Origin: GJ-E10 sp035625725
GTDB lineage: Bacteria; Pseudomonadota; Gammaproteobacteria; Burkholderiales; Burkholderiaceae_F
Assembly: GCA_035625725.1 (NCBI GenBank)
Contig: DASPPB010000006.1
Coordinates: forward strand, 1 to 64,000
DNA: 64,000 bases
Direction: 5' to 3'
Shown piece after piece: positions 26,504-35,511 of the stretch (positions within the stretch are counted from its first letter, which is position 1; every line of letters starts with the position of its first letter). The notes under the pieces were generated by a model, which did not search any database, had not been told where the DNA came from, and saw only the letters and a program-made list of their open reading frames with translations. Position numbers and translations under genes: made by a program.

Positions 26504-26748
26504 TGATCATCGACACGTGCGTGAACTGCGCGGTGTGCGAACCCGAGTGCCCCAACGGGGCCATCTCCGAGGCAGAATCGATATACGTCATCGATCCGGA
26601 CAAATGCACGGAGTGCGTGGGATACTTTACCGCCTCCCAGTGCATCGACGTGTGCCCGGTGGAGTGCATTGTGCCCAATCCGCAGCGCGCGGAAACCCGC
26701 GAAGAGCTGCAGCGCAAGTTCGAAGTTCTGCTGGCCAGCCCAAGCTAG
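26494..26748 (+). CDS. Alvin-type 2[4Fe-4S] ferredoxin
   Basis: This 84-residue ferredoxin has two clusters. The first motif is CVNCAVCEPECPNGAI (near residue 9). The second is CTECVGYFTASQCIDVCPVECI-like, with the extra residues between second and third cysteines typical of Allochromatium/YfhL-type low-potential ferredoxins. The known electron donor of Thauera benzoyl-CoA reductase is of this class. Encoded overlapping korB and just ahead of hcrCAB, it is the best candidate to carry electrons from Kor to both benzoyl-CoA reductase and 4-hydroxybenzoyl-CoA reductase. Confidence 0.9.
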   Translation: MALMIIDTCVNCAVCEPECPNGAISEAESIYVIDPDKCTECVGYFTASQCIDVCPVECIVPNPQRAETREELQRKFEVLLASPS

Positions 26749-26775
26749 GGCTGGCGCGCCCGAGGAGAGCATGCT

Positions 26776-27264
26776 GTGAAGAACATCGTTGCGTTGCGGG
26801 TCAACGGTCAGGCGCGCGAGAGCGCAGTGGCCGACAACCTGCTGCTGATCGATTATTTGCGCGAAGTGCTGCACCTGACCGGAACCAAACAGGGTTGCGA
26901 CGGCGGCGAGTGCGGTGCCTGCACGGTGCTCGTCGATGGCGTCCCGCGCTTGGCCTGCCTGACGCTCGCAGCGAGCGTGGCGGGCAGCCACGTCGAGACG
27001 ATCGAGTCGCTTGCCAAGGGCGGCCGGCTCTCGGCGCTGCAGCAGGCGTTTAACGAGAAGCTTGGCACCCAGTGCGGCTTTTGCACGCCGGGCATGATCA
27101 TGGCGGCGGAGGGACTGTTGCGGCGCGTGCCCGATCCCTCGGTCGAGCAGATCCGCACGGCGCTCTCGGGCAACTTGTGCCGCTGCACGGGCTACACCAA
27201 GATCATCGAATCGGTCCAGGCGGCCGCTGCCGCTCGCGACATCCACGAAGGAGCGCCAAAATGA
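26776..27264 (+). CDS. hcrC: 4-hydroxybenzoyl-CoA reductase gamma subunit
   Basis: This 162-residue [2Fe-2S] subunit belongs to the xanthine-oxidase-family enzyme that reductively removes the para-hydroxyl of 4-hydroxybenzoyl-CoA to give benzoyl-CoA. Both clusters are visible: GCDGGECGACTVLVDG (near residue 41) and CGFCTPGMIM with CRCTGYTKIIES (residues 100-145). GTG start at 26776 follows GAGGAGAG. Subunit order C-A-B with 4-base and 1-base overlaps indicates a single coupled transcript with kor and the ferredoxin. Confidence 0.93.
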   Translation: MKNIVALRVNGQARESAVADNLLLIDYLREVLHLTGTKQGCDGGECGACTVLVDGVPRLACLTLAASVAGSHVETIESLAKGGRLSALQQAFNEKLGTQCGFCTPGMIMAAEGLLRRVPDPSVEQIRTALSGNLCRCTGYTKIIESVQAAAAARDIHEGAPK

Positions 27265-29600
27265 ACCGCACTCGGTACCGGGGCGCTGGCCAGCGCATCC
27301 CCTTGGTCGACGGCATCGAAAAAGTGACGGGCAAGGCTCGCTATACGGCCGATTTGTTCGAGCCTGGCGCTTTGGCCGGGCGCATCTACCGCAGCCCGTA
27401 TGCGCACGCCGAAATCGTGCGCGTGGACGTCTCCGAGGCGCTGCGGCTGCCCGGCGTCGTGGGCGTCATCACGGGCGCCGATTGCGATAAAACCTACGGC
27501 ATCTTGCCCATCGCGCAAAACGAATACCCGCTGGCGCGCGACAAGGTGCGTTACTTCGGTGAGCCGGTGGCCGCAGTGGCCGCGGTCGATGACGCAACGG
27601 CCGCCGCGGCCCTGAAGTTGATCCGAATGGAAGTGCGCGAGTTGCCCGCCTACTTTACGGCGGCGCAGGCGCGCGCCGAATCGGCCGTCTTGCTGCACGA
27701 CAACCGCAAGGGCAATTTGGAGCGCGAAGTGCACCACGAATTTGGCGACGTGGCGGCAGGCTTCGCGGCCGCCGAGCTCGTCCGCGAAGAGGTCTTCCAT
27801 GCCTCCGAGGTCACCCACGCGCACATGGAGCCGCACGCCTGCCTGGCGCATTTCGACCCGGAGCGTGACCACCTCACGGTGCACTCCGTCACCCAGGTGC
27901 CCTACTACGTGCACCTCATGCTCGCCCAGTGCCTGGCAATGGACACCTCGCGCATCCGGGTCATCAAGCCCTTCGTCGGCGGTGGCTTCGGTGCTCGCAC
28001 GGAGACGCTCAATTTCGAGATCATCTGTGCTTTGCTGGCGCGCGCCGTTGGCGGCACGGTGCGCATGAAGCTCTCCCGCGAAGAGACCTTTCTTACCCAC
28101 CGCGGGCGCCCCGAAAGCGAAGTGCGCATGAAGATCGGCATGAAGCGCGACGGGCGTCTGACCGCCTGCCAGCTCGAGATGATCATGCGCGGCGGCGCCT
28201 ATGGCGGCTACGGCATTGTCACGATTCTGTACGCGGGCGCGTTGCTCAACGGCCTGTACGATATTCCGGCGGTCAAATACGACGGCTATCGCGTCTATTC
28301 CAATACGCCGCCGTGCGGCGCCATGCGCGGCCATGGCACGGTGAACACGCGCTATGCCTTCGAATGCGTGCTCGACCGCATGGCGCGCGAGCTGGGACTG
28401 GATCCCCTGGACGTGCGGCGCAAGAACCTGCTGCGCGCGCCCACCGAGACCATCAACGGTCTGAAGGTGCTCTCCTACGGATTGCCCGAGTGCATCGACA
28501 AGGTGGAGCAAGCCAGCGGTTGGCGCGAACGCAAGGACCGCATGCCGCGCGGCCGCGGCTTGGGAATCGCCTGCTCGCACTACGTGAGCGGCGCGGCCAA
28601 GCCCGTGCACTGGTCCGGGGAGCCGCATGCAACGGTCCTTCTGAAACTCGATTTCGACGCCGGCGTCACGATTCTGACGGGCGCTTCCGATATCGGACAG
28701 GGCTCCTCGACCGTGATGACACAAGCGGTGGTGGAGATCCTGGGCATCGACTACCGGCGCGTGCGTGTCGTGGCAAACGACTCGGCCATCACGCCCAAGG
28801 ACAACGGCTCGTATTCCTCGCGGGTGACGTTCATGTGCGGCAATGCGGCGATCCAGGCTGCGGAGAACCTCAAGCGCATCCTGGTGCAGGCTGCTGCCAA
28901 GCGCTTGAACGTGGCACCCGATCAGGTTCAGTGCCACGGCGAGGTCTATCAGGTCGCCGGCGAGGAGCGCCAGATTCCGTTTAACGAGGTCGTTGCCCAG
29001 GCGCTGGTCGACACGGGAACAATTACGACCAAAGGTACGTTTACCTGTCCCGTCGAGTTCCAGGGCGGCAAGCAGCGCGGCGGCGCAGTGGGCTCGACCA
29101 TGGGTTTTTCCTACGCTGCAATCGGCGTCGAGGTCGACGTCGATCCGGACCTGGGCACGGTCAAGGTCGAGAAAGTCTGGGCTGCGATGGATTGCGGCTT
29201 TGCGATCAATCCGCTGTCGCTCGAAGGACAGGTGCAGGGCGCGGTCTGGATGGGAATGGCGCAGGCGCTGTGCGAGCAGACGCAGTACAACAAGGATGGC
29301 AAGCACACGGCGGCGAACTTCCTGGAGTACCGGGTGCCCACCAGCCTCGACTCACCCGATATCGACGTGGCGATCGTCGAAAGCAAGGATCCTAACGGAC
29401 CCTTCGGCGCGAAGGAAGGCAGCGAGGGACCGCTCGCCGGCATGGTCGCGGCGCTCGCCATTGCGGTGCAAAACGCAACGGGCGTTGCCTTCAATGCCTT
29501 GCCGCTCACGCCCGATCGAGTGCTCGACGGCATCGCCGGTCGCAAGCGCCCCGCGCGCGCGCCGGCGCCCGCCAAGACCCTGGAAGGAGTGCCCGTCTGA
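27261..29600 (+). CDS. hcrA: 4-hydroxybenzoyl-CoA reductase alpha subunit (molybdopterin)
   Basis: This 779-residue catalytic subunit carries the molybdenum cofactor. Segments typical of the family are VDGIEKVTGKARYTADLFEP at the N-terminus, VIKPFVGGGFGARTE (near residue 240), GAMRGHGTVNTRYAFE (near 353), TGASDIGQGSSTVMTQ (near 473), GSYSSRVTFMCGNA, and the GPFGAKEGSEGPLAGM signature with the active-site Glu (near 714). ATG 27261 overlaps the hcrC stop by 4 bases; an AAGGAG precedes it. The closest alternatives would be other aryl-CoA or nicotinate hydroxylases, but HcrB below settles the call. Confidence 0.93.
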   Translation: MNRTRYRGAGQRIPLVDGIEKVTGKARYTADLFEPGALAGRIYRSPYAHAEIVRVDVSEALRLPGVVGVITGADCDKTYGILPIAQNEYPLARDKVRYFGEPVAAVAAVDDATAAAALKLIRMEVRELPAYFTAAQARAESAVLLHDNRKGNLEREVHHEFGDVAAGFAAAELVREEVFHASEVTHAHMEPHACLAHFDPERDHLTVHSVTQVPYYVHLMLAQCLAMDTSRIRVIKPFVGGGFGARTETLNFEIICALLARAVGGTVRMKLSREETFLTHRGRPESEVRMKIGMKRDGRLTACQLEMIMRGGAYGGYGIVTILYAGALLNGLYDIPAVKYDGYRVYSNTPPCGAMRGHGTVNTRYAFECVLDRMARELGLDPLDVRRKNLLRAPTETINGLKVLSYGLPECIDKVEQASGWRERKDRMPRGRGLGIACSHYVSGAAKPVHWSGEPHATVLLKLDFDAGVTILTGASDIGQGSSTVMTQAVVEILGIDYRRVRVVANDSAITPKDNGSYSSRVTFMCGNAAIQAAENLKRILVQAAAKRLNVAPDQVQCHGEVYQVAGEERQIPFNEVVAQALVDTGTITTKGTFTCPVEFQGGKQRGGAVGSTMGFSYAAIGVEVDVDPDLGTVKVEKVWAAMDCGFAINPLSLEGQVQGAVWMGMAQALCEQTQYNKDGKHTAANFLEYRVPTSLDSPDIDVAIVESKDPNGPFGAKEGSEGPLAGMVAALAIAVQNATGVAFNALPLTPDRVLDGIAGRKRPARAPAPAKTLEGVPV

Positions 29601-30586
29601 TGGAACCGATGCCCGTTTTTCAGCTGTTGCGTCCCACGTGCGTGGCCGATGCCGTGGCGGCCCGCGCCCGCGCCAAGAGCGCGCGCTTTTTGGCGGGCGG
29701 CACCGATTTGCTTGCCAACATGCGCCACGGCCTGGTTTCGACCGATACGCTCATCGATCTGACGGCGATTGCCGAGTTGCGCGACATTCATGCCGACGGC
29801 AGCGGTCTGCGCATCGGCGCGGGCGTGACGCTGGCGGCGCTGGCCGCGCACCCGGCGGTGCAAGCCGACTACGCGGCGCTCGCCCAAGCCGCGCTTTCCA
29901 TCGCCGGACCAACGCACCGGGCCAGCGGCACGGTGGGCGGCAACCTGTGTCTGGACACGCGCTGCCGCTACTACAACCAAAGCGAATCCTGGCGCAGCGC
30001 CAATGACTACTGCAAGAAAAACAGCGCCGACACGTGTCGCGTCGCGCCCAAGGCCGATCGGTGCTACGCCGCCTACAGCGGGGATCTGGCGCCGGCATTG
30101 ATGGTGCTGGGTGCCACCGCGCACATCGCGGGGCCGGCGCGCGCACGCGAAGTGCCGCTGGCGCAGGTCTTCGTCGACGATGGCATGGGCCACCTTCTAC
30201 TGGCGCCCGATGAACTGTTGGTGGCGGTGCACGTGCCCTTGCAGGCCGGGTTGCGCTCGGGCTACGACAAACTGCGGATTCGGGGCTCGATCGATTTCGC
30301 CCTCGCGGGGGTCGCGGTTGCCCTGCGTACGGACGGCGAGCAGATCACGGATCTGCGCATCGCTACGACGGGAACGGATTCGCGACCCCTCATGGTCACG
30401 GGCCTCGAAGGCGCATGGCGTACAAGCGGGGAGGACGAGGCCCGGATTTCCAAGCTGCTGCGCCAGCAAATCGGTCCCATGGAAACGACGCTTACAGCCG
30501 CGGCGTATCGGCGCCGCGTCGTGCCCGTGCTGGCGCGGCGCCTGATGCAGCGGCTCGTCGGCGCATCGGCGCGGCCGCAGGACTAA
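29600..30586 (+). CDS. hcrB: 4-hydroxybenzoyl-CoA reductase beta subunit (FAD, extra [4Fe-4S])
   Basis: This 328-residue FAD-binding subunit has the KFLAGGTDLLAN-like loop (ARFLAGGTDLLANMRHG, near residue 32) and GPTHRASGTVGGNLCLDTRC (near residue 98). Right after it comes an insert with four spaced cysteines (CRYY, DYCKK, DTCRV, DRCYA; about residues 117-155). This insert, which holds an additional [4Fe-4S] cluster, is the hallmark of HcrB that other family members lack, and supports electron input from ferredoxin. The gene overlaps the hcrA stop by one base. Confidence 0.94.
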   Translation: MEPMPVFQLLRPTCVADAVAARARAKSARFLAGGTDLLANMRHGLVSTDTLIDLTAIAELRDIHADGSGLRIGAGVTLAALAAHPAVQADYAALAQAALSIAGPTHRASGTVGGNLCLDTRCRYYNQSESWRSANDYCKKNSADTCRVAPKADRCYAAYSGDLAPALMVLGATAHIAGPARAREVPLAQVFVDDGMGHLLLAPDELLVAVHVPLQAGLRSGYDKLRIRGSIDFALAGVAVALRTDGEQITDLRIATTGTDSRPLMVTGLEGAWRTSGEDEARISKLLRQQIGPMETTLTAAAYRRRVVPVLARRLMQRLVGASARPQD

Positions 30587-30619
30587 AGCAAGCAAATGCA
30601 ACGCCTAGGAGCAGTAACC

Positions 30620-32260
30620 ATGCCCGAAGTGAGCTGCGCAGATCATTCGGTGAGTCCGCCCATCGTCAAAATCCCGCGAGACTACAACGCCGCATACGAC
30701 CTGATCGAACGCAACCTCCGGGCGGGGCGAGCCGAAAAAATCGCGTACTTTGACGACGCGGGGAGCTACAGCTACGGCGAACTCGCCGATCGCGTCAACC
30801 GCTTCGCCAGCGCGCTCACCGGACTTGGTGTGCAGATGGAGCAGCGTGTCCTTTTGTGTCTGAACGACACCATCGATTTTCCGGTTGCTTTTCTGGGCAG
30901 CATCAAGGCGGGCATTGTTCCGGTGGCTTCCAACACCTTGCTGCCGATGGAAAACTACGAGCACCTGCTGCGCGACAGCCGCGCCCGGGCGCTCGTGGTG
31001 TCCGCGGCGCTGCTGCCAAAATTCTCTCCGCTGCTCGCTCGCATGCCGTTTCTCAGGCACGTGATCGTCTCGCAGGGGGAGGAAACGCGCCATCTGTCTT
31101 TGGCCAAGCTGCTCGCGGGTGCGAGCCCGGTTTTCGAGTGCGCGCCAACGACCGCCGACGACGTGTGCTTCTGGCTGTATTCCTCGGGTTCCACCGGCGC
31201 TCCCAAAGGCACGCTGCACGCGCATTCGAGCCTGATCCAGACGGCCGAGCATTACGCCCGCGCGGTGCTGGGAATCGAGGAACGCGACGTCGTCTACTCG
31301 GTGGCCAAACTGTTTTTCGCCTACGGTCTGGGCAATTCGCTCACCTTTCCCCTGGCCGTGGGCGCCACGGCAGTCCTGACTTCCTCCTGGGCCAAACCGA
31401 GCGACGTGTTCGCGACTTTGCGGCGTCACCGGCCGACGATTTTCTACGGCGTGCCGACCCTGTATGCCGCGATGCTGGCCAGCCCGGATCTTCCGCGTCG
31501 CGATGAGATGCGGCTGCGCCGCTGCGTGTCCGCGGGCGAGGCGCTGCCCCAGAACGTCGGCCAGCGCTGGAGCGAACATTTCGGAGTCGATATTCTGGAC
31601 GGATTGGGATCGACCGAGATGCTGCAAATGTACCTTTCCAACCGTCCGGGCGAAGTTCGCTATGGCTCCTCGGGCAAGGCGGTGCCTGGCTACCAAATTC
31701 GCATCGTCGATGAACACGGGACGCCCGTTGCACCGGGGGAGATCGGCGAATTGCAGGTGTGTGGGCCCTCGAGCGCGCTGGGGTACTGGAACAACCGCGA
31801 AAAGAGCCGTGCGACATTCTGCGGGGCCTGGGTGCGCAGCGGCGACAAGTTCGCGCTCGACGCCGACGGCTACTACGTCTACGCGGGTCGCAGCGACGAT
31901 ATGCTGAAGGTGAGCGGCATCTATGTCTCGCCGGTCGAAGTCGAGTCCGCCCTGATCTCCCACGACGCGGTCCTGGAGGCTGCGGTCGTCGGGTGCCAGG
32001 ATGCCGAAGGACTGGTCAAGCCCGCCGCGATGGTTGTCCTTAAGCCCGGCCGAGCCGCGAGCGATGATCTGGCCGAGGAACTCAAAAAGCACGTCAAGGC
32101 GAAGATCGCGCCATACAAATACCCGCGCTGGGTCTATTTCGTCGAGGAGCTACCAAAAACCGCCACGGGCAAGATTCAGCGATTTAAACTGCGTGCGCAA
32201 TGCGCGCAAAGCAGCGCCGTGTCGCAGCAGCAACCCGCAGTACCGCTCGTTTCCGCATGA
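30620..32260 (+). CDS. Aryl-CoA ligase, probably 4-hydroxybenzoate- (or benzoate-) CoA ligase
   Basis: This 546-residue ANL-superfamily ligase of the benzoate/4-hydroxybenzoate group has the P-loop YSSGSTGAPKGTLHAH (near residue 190), the A5 motif DGLGSTEMLQMYLSNRPGEV, SGDKFALDADGYYVYAGRSDD, and the catalytic Lys in ELPKTATGKIQRFKLR near the end. ATG 30620 has AGGAG 8 bases upstream and is preferred to 30596. Placement directly behind hcrCAB favours 4-hydroxybenzoate as main substrate. No other benzoate-CoA ligase is in the window, so it may also serve benzoate. Confidence 0.87.
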   Translation: MPEVSCADHSVSPPIVKIPRDYNAAYDLIERNLRAGRAEKIAYFDDAGSYSYGELADRVNRFASALTGLGVQMEQRVLLCLNDTIDFPVAFLGSIKAGIVPVASNTLLPMENYEHLLRDSRARALVVSAALLPKFSPLLARMPFLRHVIVSQGEETRHLSLAKLLAGASPVFECAPTTADDVCFWLYSSGSTGAPKGTLHAHSSLIQTAEHYARAVLGIEERDVVYSVAKLFFAYGLGNSLTFPLAVGATAVLTSSWAKPSDVFATLRRHRPTIFYGVPTLYAAMLASPDLPRRDEMRLRRCVSAGEALPQNVGQRWSEHFGVDILDGLGSTEMLQMYLSNRPGEVRYGSSGKAVPGYQIRIVDEHGTPVAPGEIGELQVCGPSSALGYWNNREKSRATFCGAWVRSGDKFALDADGYYVYAGRSDDMLKVSGIYVSPVEVESALISHDAVLEAAVVGCQDAEGLVKPAAMVVLKPGRAASDDLAEELKKHVKAKIAPYKYPRWVYFVEELPKTATGKIQRFKLRAQCAQSSAVSQQQPAVPLVSA

Positions 32261-32268
32261 AAGCCCCA

Positions 32269-32300
32269 CCGGGCAGTAGCGGCGAGCGGGCGCTGCCCGG
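32269..32300 (+). terminator. Strong hairpin after the ligase gene, possible terminator
   Basis: Arms CCGGGCAG and CTGCCCGG enclose a 16-base loop directly after the ligase stop. There is no U-tract, so it would be a factor-dependent terminator or an RNA-stabilising structure separating the kor-hcr operon from the importer genes. Confidence 0.4.
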
Positions 32301-32359
32301 CCAAGAAACTGCGTGCGGCTGACCTACAAAAGTACGCACAAATGAGGAGGGGACCCGTG

Positions 32360-33535
32360 ATGAGAAAAATATTGCGCCGTCTGAGCGCGTTCGCTGCAAG
32401 CGTTTTGGCCGCCGTCTGCGGCCCGGCTCTCGCGGCCGGCGACACGATCAAGGTAGGGATGCTGGTGGAGATGTCCGGCACTTTCGCCTCCTTCGGCCAG
32501 CAGATCTCGACCGGGGCCAAGGCCTACATGAAGCGCAACGGCGACACGGTCGCAGGCAAAAAGATCGAACTCATCATTCGCGATACCACCGGGCCGGCTC
32601 CCGATGTGTCCAAGCGCCTCGCCCAGGAGTTGATCGTTCAAGACGACGTGGATTTCATCGTCGGTTTCGGATTGACACCCAATGCGCTCGCCGTCGCGCC
32701 GATCGCGACCGAGGCCAAAAAGCCAACGATCATCATGAATGCGGCCACATCGATCATCACCACGAAGTCGCCCTACATCGCCCGGGTGTCCTTCACACTC
32801 GCCCAGGTCACGGAACCGATGGCGCAGTGGGCCTACAAAAACGGGCTGCGCAAGGTCTACACGGCCGTGGCCGACTACGGGCCGGGCCATGACGCGGAGA
32901 CGACCTTCAAGAACGCTTTCACCAAATTGGGCGGCGAGATCGTGGGCGAGGTGCGCATTCCGCTGAAAAATCCGGAATTCGGTCCCTTCGTGCAGCGCAT
33001 CAAGGACGCCAAGCCGCAGGCGCTGTTTGTCTTTGTGCCCGCAGGCGAATTGGCCATCGGGTTCATGAAAGCGTACACGGAGCGCGGTTTGGGCGCGGCG
33101 GGGATCAAACTCATTACTACCGGCGACGTGGTCGATGACGGCGTGATCGAGGCTCTGGGCGACGATGTGCTGGGCGTCGTGTCCACGCACCACTATTCGG
33201 TGGCGCACGATTCACCCGAGAACGCCGCGTTTCTGGCGTCCTATGCGCAGATCAACTCGACGCAGCGCCCCAACTTCATGGCCGTTGGCGGCTACGACGG
33301 CATGGCGGCGATCTACGAAGTCGTCCGCAAATTGAACGGCAAGATCGATGGGGACAAGGCGATGGAGGTCCTGCGCGGGCTGAAATGGACCAGCCCCCGC
33401 GGGCCCATTTTGATCGACCCCGAGACGCGCGATATCGTGCAAAACGTCTATGTGCGCGAGGCCAAGAAGGTCGGCGGCAAGATCTACAACGTGGAGTTCG
33501 AGACCTTCCCGGCCGTCAAGGACCCCGGAAAGTAG
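32360..33535 (+). CDS. Branched-chain-type ABC importer substrate-binding protein
   Basis: This 391-residue periplasmic-binding protein of the Leu/Ile/Val family has a signal peptide (MRKILRRLSAFAASVLAAV, cleaved near ALAAGDT) and a mature part starting DTIKVGMLVEMSGTFASFGQ. In aromatic degraders these proteins bind aromatic acids. ATG 32360 (or GTG 32357) follows GAGGAGG. It precedes the complete livHMGF set and follows the 4-hydroxybenzoate genes, suggesting 4-hydroxybenzoate or a similar aromatic acid as ligand; that is inference from position. Confidence 0.88.
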   Translation: MRKILRRLSAFAASVLAAVCGPALAAGDTIKVGMLVEMSGTFASFGQQISTGAKAYMKRNGDTVAGKKIELIIRDTTGPAPDVSKRLAQELIVQDDVDFIVGFGLTPNALAVAPIATEAKKPTIIMNAATSIITTKSPYIARVSFTLAQVTEPMAQWAYKNGLRKVYTAVADYGPGHDAETTFKNAFTKLGGEIVGEVRIPLKNPEFGPFVQRIKDAKPQALFVFVPAGELAIGFMKAYTERGLGAAGIKLITTGDVVDDGVIEALGDDVLGVVSTHHYSVAHDSPENAAFLASYAQINSTQRPNFMAVGGYDGMAAIYEVVRKLNGKIDGDKAMEVLRGLKWTSPRGPILIDPETRDIVQNVYVREAKKVGGKIYNVEFETFPAVKDPGK

Positions 33536-33544
33536 TGAGGCCTC

Positions 33545-33566
33545 GGGCGTGCTGGGCGGCACGCCC
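33545..33566 (+). other. Stem-loop between binding-protein and permease genes
   Basis: GGGCGTGC-TGGGCG-GCACGCCC is a perfect 8-bp stem immediately after the binding-protein gene. Such structures commonly keep the binding-protein mRNA more abundant than the permease mRNA. No U-run follows. Confidence 0.5.
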
Positions 33567-33625
33567 GCCCGGGCATTGAAGATGGCGCGGCGCCCGGCGC
33601 CCCTCCAGATGTCTGGGTAGCCGCC

Positions 33626-34495
33626 GTGCTGAGTTTGCTGGGCGTTTTGTTCGACGGATTGGCCTACGGCGCTTTGCTGTTTCTGATTTCCGTCGGCCTT
33701 TCGGTGACGCTCGGGTTGATGGGTTTCATCAACCTCTCGCACGGCGTGTTCGCGATGCTCGGAGGCTACCTGCTGGTCACGCTCATGGATCGAGCAGGAT
33801 GGGGTTACCTTGCCTGCCTGCCGCTCGCTTTTGTGGCTACCGGCATGGCAAGTCTTGTGCTCGAGCGAACCCTCTACCGCCCCTTGTATCGGAGTTCGCA
33901 TCTGAAGCAGGTGCTGCTCACCGTGGGCATCATTTTCGTGGCGGTGGCGGCGGCAACCTATTTCTGGGGTCCCGGTCAGCAGCGTGTCACACTGCCCGAA
34001 GCGCTCCGAGGTCGGCTCTCGGTGGCTGGAGTCGATCTGTCCTGGTACCGTCTCTTCCTGATCGCCTGCGGGGCGCTCATTACGCTCGCGCTCGTCTTCG
34101 GCCTGGAACGCACGCGTTTCGGTGCCCGCATCCGCGCTTCGGTGGATGCCCATCGGACCGCGGAGGCGATGGGAATCCATGTGGACCGCGTGTTCCAGAT
34201 CACTTTCGCCATCGGCAGCGGACTGGCGGGTCTGGGTGGCGCGCTTGGCGTCAATGTACTGGGTCTGGATCCGTACTTTGCGCTCAAGTACCTGTCCTAC
34301 TTTCTGCTTGTGGTCGTGGTTGGCGGACCCGGCTCGGTGTTGGGTACGCTGCTCGCGGCACTGCTGCTGGGGGTCGCCGACACCACCGGCAAGTACTATG
34401 TGCCCCAGGTGGGACCCTTTGTCATCTACTTCGCGATGATTGTGCTTCTGCTGGCCTTCCCCGAAGGCCTGCTCGGCCGCAAGAAGGCGAAATGA
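33626..34495 (+). CDS. ABC importer permease, LivH family
   Basis: This 289-residue inner-membrane permease has about eight membrane segments. It starts with GTG and has the LivH signature LMGFINLSHGVFAMLGGYLL near residue 35 and the EAA-like region SAVRVVVVGG-type loop (VVVVGGPGSVLGTLLAALLLG) near residue 230. Its stop overlaps the ATG of the next permease gene (ATGA). Part of the importer with genes at 32360-37011. Confidence 0.88.
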   Translation: MLSLLGVLFDGLAYGALLFLISVGLSVTLGLMGFINLSHGVFAMLGGYLLVTLMDRAGWGYLACLPLAFVATGMASLVLERTLYRPLYRSSHLKQVLLTVGIIFVAVAAATYFWGPGQQRVTLPEALRGRLSVAGVDLSWYRLFLIACGALITLALVFGLERTRFGARIRASVDAHRTAEAMGIHVDRVFQITFAIGSGLAGLGGALGVNVLGLDPYFALKYLSYFLLVVVVGGPGSVLGTLLAALLLGVADTTGKYYVPQVGPFVIYFAMIVLLLAFPEGLLGRKKAK

Positions 34496-35511
34496 GCGGC
34501 AGCGCACCACCCGTGTCGAATCCTTCCGAGTCTCGCTGGCAGGCGCTGCGCGCGAGCGAGCGTTGGCGGGCGCCCGAAATCGCGTTTTGGGTGGGATTGG
34601 CTGCGGTCTATTTTGTCTTCCCCAAACATCTCTTGTTTGCTTCCCAAATCCTCATCACGGGGCTTTTTGCACTTTCGCTGGACTTGATCCTGGGGTTTGC
34701 GGGCATCGTGACCTTGGGCCACGCGGCGTTTTTCGGCTTGGGCGCTTATACGGCCGGACTCCTCGGCAAGTACGGGGTGCACGATCCGATAGTGGAATTG
34801 GTCGCCGCGGCCGCTACGGCCGGCCTGCTCGGATATGCGTCGAGTTTTCTCGTGCTGCGCGGAGGCGATCTGGCCCGATTGATGATCACCCTGGGTATCG
34901 GCCTGCTGCTCTTCGAGCTTGCCAACCAGGCCTCCGACTTGACCGGAGGGGTCGACGGCCTGCAGGGCATCGAGATCGGGCCGCTGCTGGGGGTATTTTC
35001 ATTCGACTTTCTGGGGAAGGTCGCCTACCTCTACGTGCTTGCCGTGGGCTTTGCGCTGTTTGTCCTGGTGCGCGCGCTGATGGTTTCGCCCTACGGTCTG
35101 TCGCTGCGCAGTATCCGCGAAAATCCACGCCGTGCGGTGGCAATCGGCGTGCCGATCCGCGCCCGACTGACCAACATCTACACGTTTGCGGCCGTAATCG
35201 CGGGTGTCGCGGGCGCCTTGCTCACCCAGACCACACAGTTCGTGGCTATGGACGTGTTCAGCTTTCAGCGCTCGGCCGATTTGCTGATCATCCTGATCAT
35301 CGGCGGCACGGCGACGCTCTACGGCGGATTCGTGGGCGCGGCCCTGTTTCTCGTCGCCCAGGACCGCCTCGCCCATCTGAGCCCGGAATACTGGCTCTTC
35401 TGGCTCGGCATCCTCTTGATTTTCACGACGCTGTTCCTAGAGGCAGGAGTGGTGGGTGGCCTGCTGCGCATCGAGACGCTGCTGCGGCGCAGATTCGGCG
35501 GATGGCGATGA
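34492..35511 (+). CDS. ABC importer permease, LivM family
   Basis: This 339-residue permease is the LivM partner. Ten or so hydrophobic stretches follow a roughly 35-residue soluble N-terminus. The LivM motif LGFAGIVTLGHAAFFGLGAY lies near residue 67, and SPYGLSLRSIRENPRRAVAI near residue 200 is the cytoplasmic coupling region. It overlaps livH and livG by 4 bases on either side, indicating tight translational coupling. Confidence 0.88.
   Translation: MSGSAPPVSNPSESRWQALRASERWRAPEIAFWVGLAAVYFVFPKHLLFASQILITGLFALSLDLILGFAGIVTLGHAAFFGLGAYTAGLLGKYGVHDPIVELVAAAATAGLLGYASSFLVLRGGDLARLMITLGIGLLLFELANQASDLTGGVDGLQGIEIGPLLGVFSFDFLGKVAYLYVLAVGFALFVLVRALMVSPYGLSLRSIRENPRRAVAIGVPIRARLTNIYTFAAVIAGVAGALLTQTTQFVAMDVFSFQRSADLLIILIIGGTATLYGGFVGAALFLVAQDRLAHLSPEYWLFWLGILLIFTTLFLEAGVVGGLLRIETLLRRRFGGWR

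Noticed and set aside
27192..29306. 704-codon minus-strand open frame
   Set aside because: It is antisense to hcrA, whose molybdopterin motifs are unambiguous.
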